Assembly (NCBI RefSeq): GCF_007280415.1
Contig: NZ_VKKU01000002.1
Span: 620,001 to 684,000, forward strand
Direction: 5' to 3'
Length of the DNA stretch: 64,000 nt
From: Sphingorhabdus contaminans
GTDB taxonomy: Bacteria > Pseudomonadota > Alphaproteobacteria > Sphingomonadales > Sphingomonadaceae
The stretch's first letter is position 1. Each line of letters opens with the position of its first letter. The translations under genes and the position numbers were made by a program. Shown piece by piece: positions 61,707 through 64,000 of this stretch. The notes below the pieces were generated by a model, which worked only from the letters and a program-made list of their open reading frames with translations, ran no database searches and had not been told where the DNA came from.

Positions 61707-62921
61707 TTAGCGAACGCCGATGACGTCCGGGTTGCCGTCACGATCGCCGATCACCGTACCGCCATTGCGGATGGGACCAACGAGCAGAAGCCCTGCCAGG
61801 TGCGGTGTCGCCATGGACGTGCCGCTGATGGTGTTATAACCTCCTGCGAGCCAGGTAGACCGGATGCCAACACCGGGTTCGGCATAATCGACCGGCGGGT
61901 TGCCGAAGTTCGAGAATGATGCAAACACATCGCCGGTACCAAAAGCAGATACCGTATAGATATTCGGCCCGTTGGCCCGTCCGGGTGAGCTGCTCGTAGC
62001 GTTGGTGGCCTCGTTACCGGCAGCCAGTGCGAAGCGGATACCCTTTGCCGCTGCTGCGACAACGGCATCGTCAAGTGCCTGACTGATACCGCCCCCGAGG
62101 CTCATATTCGCAACGTCGCCCGGTGCACCATTTTGCGATACATAATCCACGCCAGCGATGACGCCGGAAGTTGAACCGCTGCCCTTTTTGTTAAGCACGC
62201 GTACGGCAACAACCTTTGCGCCCGGCGCAACGCCGACCACACCGATATTGTTATTGATGGCAGCAATCGTACCAGCAACATGCGTGCCGTGACCATTTTG
62301 GTCGTCAGCGGTCAGACCGGTGATGAAGCTGCGGCTGCGCGGCACATCGACGTTCAGATCCGGATGGTTCAGCTGGATGCCAGAATCAATGACCCAGGCC
62401 GTAGCAAAGGTGCCGTTAATTCCACCGCCAACGCGTGTAATGCCCCAAGGTGTCTGCTGCACGCCCGATGGTGGAGGCGGCGGCGGCGGAGGAGGAGGGG
62501 TTGGTCCGGGAGGAGGAGGTGGTGGTGGTGGCTTCACGCCATCCTGGCCCTTGCTCGCGTTCACTTCACCCAAAGCGTAAACGACTGTGCCGCTTGCATC
62601 GAGTGGAGTCACTGAGACCACACGGTCCTGTTCACAAAAGGCAATATCGCTGTTGCGCGTTTTCAAGCCATCGACGCCCGTCTTGGTCATCTTGGCAGCA
62701 AACCCACGAACTGCGTCGCGATACACATGCTTCAACTGGCCACCGCCATCACGCACGGCGCGGTCGGCCTTTACGCCGACATCAGCTTTCGCAACGACAT
62801 TCTTTTTGAATACGCAGATATAGCTATCTGCAATCGGATCACCGTTCCGTTCGGCAGAAGCCGGACTGATTGCGATAACGGAACAGGCGGCGATAGCCGT
62901 TCCGAGATACAAACTCTTCAT
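61707..62921 (-). CDS. exported subtilisin-like (S8) serine peptidase with polyproline linker
   Basis: A 404-residue secreted protease. It has a signal peptide (MKSLYLGTAIAACSVIAISP, then ASA), an inhibitor-I9-like prodomain (residues ~30-105), and a Pro-rich linker at 131-151 with runs of eight and ten Pro. The catalytic domain has D179 (VIDSG), H211 (NGHGTHVAG) and S369 (GTSMATPHLAG), with NMSLGGG and AAGNE (oxyanion Asn) between. The start at 62921 fits the signal peptide. It is located between ugd and the Wzz-like gene, so it may process envelope or exopolysaccharide-associated proteins. The C-terminal tail is short. Confidence 0.9.
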   Translation of the reverse strand: MKSLYLGTAIAACSVIAISPASAERNGDPIADSYICVFKKNVVAKADVGVKADRAVRDGGGQLKHVYRDAVRGFAAKMTKTGVDGLKTRNSDIAFCEQDRVVSVTPLDASGTVVYALGEVNASKGQDGVKPPPPPPPPGPTPPPPPPPPPPSGVQQTPWGITRVGGGINGTFATAWVIDSGIQLNHPDLNVDVPRSRSFITGLTADDQNGHGTHVAGTIAAINNNIGVVGVAPGAKVVAVRVLNKKGSGSTSGVIAGVDYVSQNGAPGDVANMSLGGGISQALDDAVVAAAAKGIRFALAAGNEATNATSSSPGRANGPNIYTVSAFGTGDVFASFSNFGNPPVDYAEPGVGIRSTWLAGGYNTISGTSMATPHLAGLLLVGPIRNGGTVIGDRDGNPDVIGVR

Positions 62922-63386
62922 TACTGAAACCTCCCAGTTTGGATTTGCCGCCCGAGCGACGCGCGGCGAATCTTACAGTATTTCGTCAAACCTAATGCAA
63001 CACAAATTAAGGTCAGAACGCTTGACGCCCCATAATTGAACACATTTTAGCAACACTCAACGATAATATTGCATTAACCAAAAGTTGTTGCAGCAAGATG
63101 TACGTTCAGAAGAAGTCTGCTTATCAACACGCGCCACACGAACACCAAAAAAATCAAGAAAAAAGAATCATTTCGCTTCAGCATTTGAACGGCCAGTTAA
63201 TTGTTAACCCTGACATGGCAAAAACATTGCTCAAAGGGGGTAGTCCAATAAAGACGCGCTATCTCCCCAATATCAATCGCACCTGATAATAGAGGCACGC
63301 TATATGATCGGTGCGAAGTGTTCGGTCGGGAAATGGCAATATCCTCGACATGCGGCACACAAAAAGTTGAAAAAGAAGGTAATCTG
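62922..63386. other. gene-free intergenic region with divergent promoters
   Basis: A 465-base AT-richer stretch between the leftward peptidase and the rightward Wzz-like gene. I see no convincing gene; a 62-residue frame at 63098-63286 lacks a ribosome binding site and looks random. It should hold the promoters for both genes and possibly regulatory sites for polysaccharide production. Confidence 0.6.
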
Positions 63387-64000
63387 ATGTCCAATGCTAT
63401 CATAAGCTCAAACCATTCCGGACAGGTCGGTTTTGCGCAGGGTCGCCCCATGACAGCCGGTCCACAAAACTTCTCGACTATGGAAAGTTCAGGCATTGGT
63501 GAATTTACCAATGTCCTGTTGCGTCATAAGCGGCTTGTACTCAGCATCATCATCGTCGTTACCTTGAGCGCATTTGTCTGGCAGATCACACGACCCACAC
63601 TCTACAGTTCAACAGTGTCGATGCAGGTCGAACTGATCGATGCCGTCGGTGTGAACCAGGCCGACATCATGGCAAAGAACAACCAGCGTATTGCCAACGA
63701 AGTGAAGTTACACCGTTCACGCGCCGCTGCCGAGAAAGTGGTACGTGACCTCGAGCTGTATGATCGCGCTGACTTCAAGAAAGATATGGGCAAAACGCCG
63801 GTAGGCGGAAAGAAGCAGAAAATCCGTAAGGCCGCGACCCGTTTGCTCGAAATGTCCGAAATCACCATGCAGGAAGGTTCGGACCTTGTCGAAATTACGG
63901 TAGAATCGCGCTCGGCCGAAATGGCAACACTGATTGCAAACCAATATCCCATTTCCGTCCAATCTATCCGTACCAAAAAAGCTGAAGAGCGGAGTAAGGA
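63387..64000 (+). CDS. Wzz-type polysaccharide chain-length / co-polymerase protein (partial)
   Basis: The first 204 codons of a gene cut by the window edge, open in frame throughout. After a hydrophilic N terminus, a membrane helix (residues ~53-72, LVLSIIIVVTLSAFVWQITR) is followed by a typical Wzz periplasmic start: SSTVSMQVELIDAVGVNQAD. The helical region LHRSRAAAEKVVRDLELYDR and LVEITVESRSAEMATLIAN agrees with exopolysaccharide co-polymerases that in Alphaproteobacteria often carry a C-terminal tyrosine kinase (not visible here). GAAGGT is nine bases upstream of ATG 63387. Together with ugd it suggests an exopolysaccharide locus to the right. Confidence 0.8.
   Translation, partial: MSNAIISSNHSGQVGFAQGRPMTAGPQNFSTMESSGIGEFTNVLLRHKRLVLSIIIVVTLSAFVWQITRPTLYSSTVSMQVELIDAVGVNQADIMAKNNQRIANEVKLHRSRAAAEKVVRDLELYDRADFKKDMGKTPVGGKKQKIRKAATRLLEMSEITMQEGSDLVEITVESRSAEMATLIANQYPISVQSIRTKKAEERSK

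Noticed and set aside
62461-62540. Short tandem GGA/GGT repeats as a microsatellite or CRISPR-like array
   Set aside because: They encode the polyproline linker of the S8 peptidase in frame; no spacers or regular repeat units.

Overview
The window looks like a chromosomal segment of an alphaproteobacterium of the Sphingomonadales. The closest feel is the Sphingopyxis/Sphingorhabdus group, but that is judged from gene order and protein style, not from a search. The evidence is the panB-TPR-bamB-der order, a bfd-bfr pair, a complete ccoNOQP-ccoGHIS cluster next to an FNR-type regulator, GPH-type transporters with catabolic acyl-CoA dehydrogenases, and the GTCACCCTGAACTTG-type intergenic hairpin. 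I see no rRNA, tRNA, CRISPR, transposase or phage gene.

Layout. 1-1.7 kb: GFA-family protein and purT. 1.7-3.9 kb: a lower-GC island with three small orphan genes separated by copies of a ~145-bp repeat, then hairpin repeats. 3.9-7.4 kb: ArsC-like reductase, lipoprotein GDPD, Tet-type MFS pump, and an XRE regulator with a membrane partner. 7.5-15.6 kb: housekeeping genes (panB, TPR membrane protein, bamB, der, an orphan Hpt protein, bfr and bfd, DUF418, Coq4). 15.7-20.6 kb: FAD-dependent oxidase, DUF3052, purL, YdjM-like membrane protein. 20.6-21.35 kb: poorly explained, with strong hairpins and one candidate 84-residue gene.

21.3-32.4 kb is a divergent catabolic cluster. On the minus strand are two adjacent acyl-CoA dehydrogenases, only one keeping the catalytic Glu, and an SDR. 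On the plus strand are a GPH transporter, an ACAD10/11-like dehydrogenase, a Zn-alcohol dehydrogenase, an APH-type kinase, two SDRs and a SxxK hydrolase, most overlapping by 1-4 bases. The kinase/dehydrogenase pair resembles a split ACAD10/11 (LvaA/LvaC) system for 4-hydroxyacyl-CoA.

32.3-45.6 kb: a GT-A-like protein, EamA exporter, thioredoxin-like protein, GNAT, secreted amidohydrolase, ispG, a run of exported hydrolases (PAP2, asparaginase, S1/P1 nuclease, EreA-like), an orphan carboxyltransferase, an SPFH/RHH/small-membrane unit with a 22-bp palindrome at its promoter, and a LuxR regulator. 45.6-49.2 kb: cysD-cysNC-cysQ sulfate activation. 49.3-60.2 kb: a microaerobic module of FNR-type regulator, ccoNOQP, ccoGHIS, a small Cys-rich exported protein, ompW and hemN, with FNR boxes before ccoN and between ompW and hemN. 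60.2-64 kb: UDP-glucose dehydrogenase, a polyproline-linker subtilase and the start of a Wzz-type gene cut by the window edge, suggesting an exopolysaccharide locus continues to the right.
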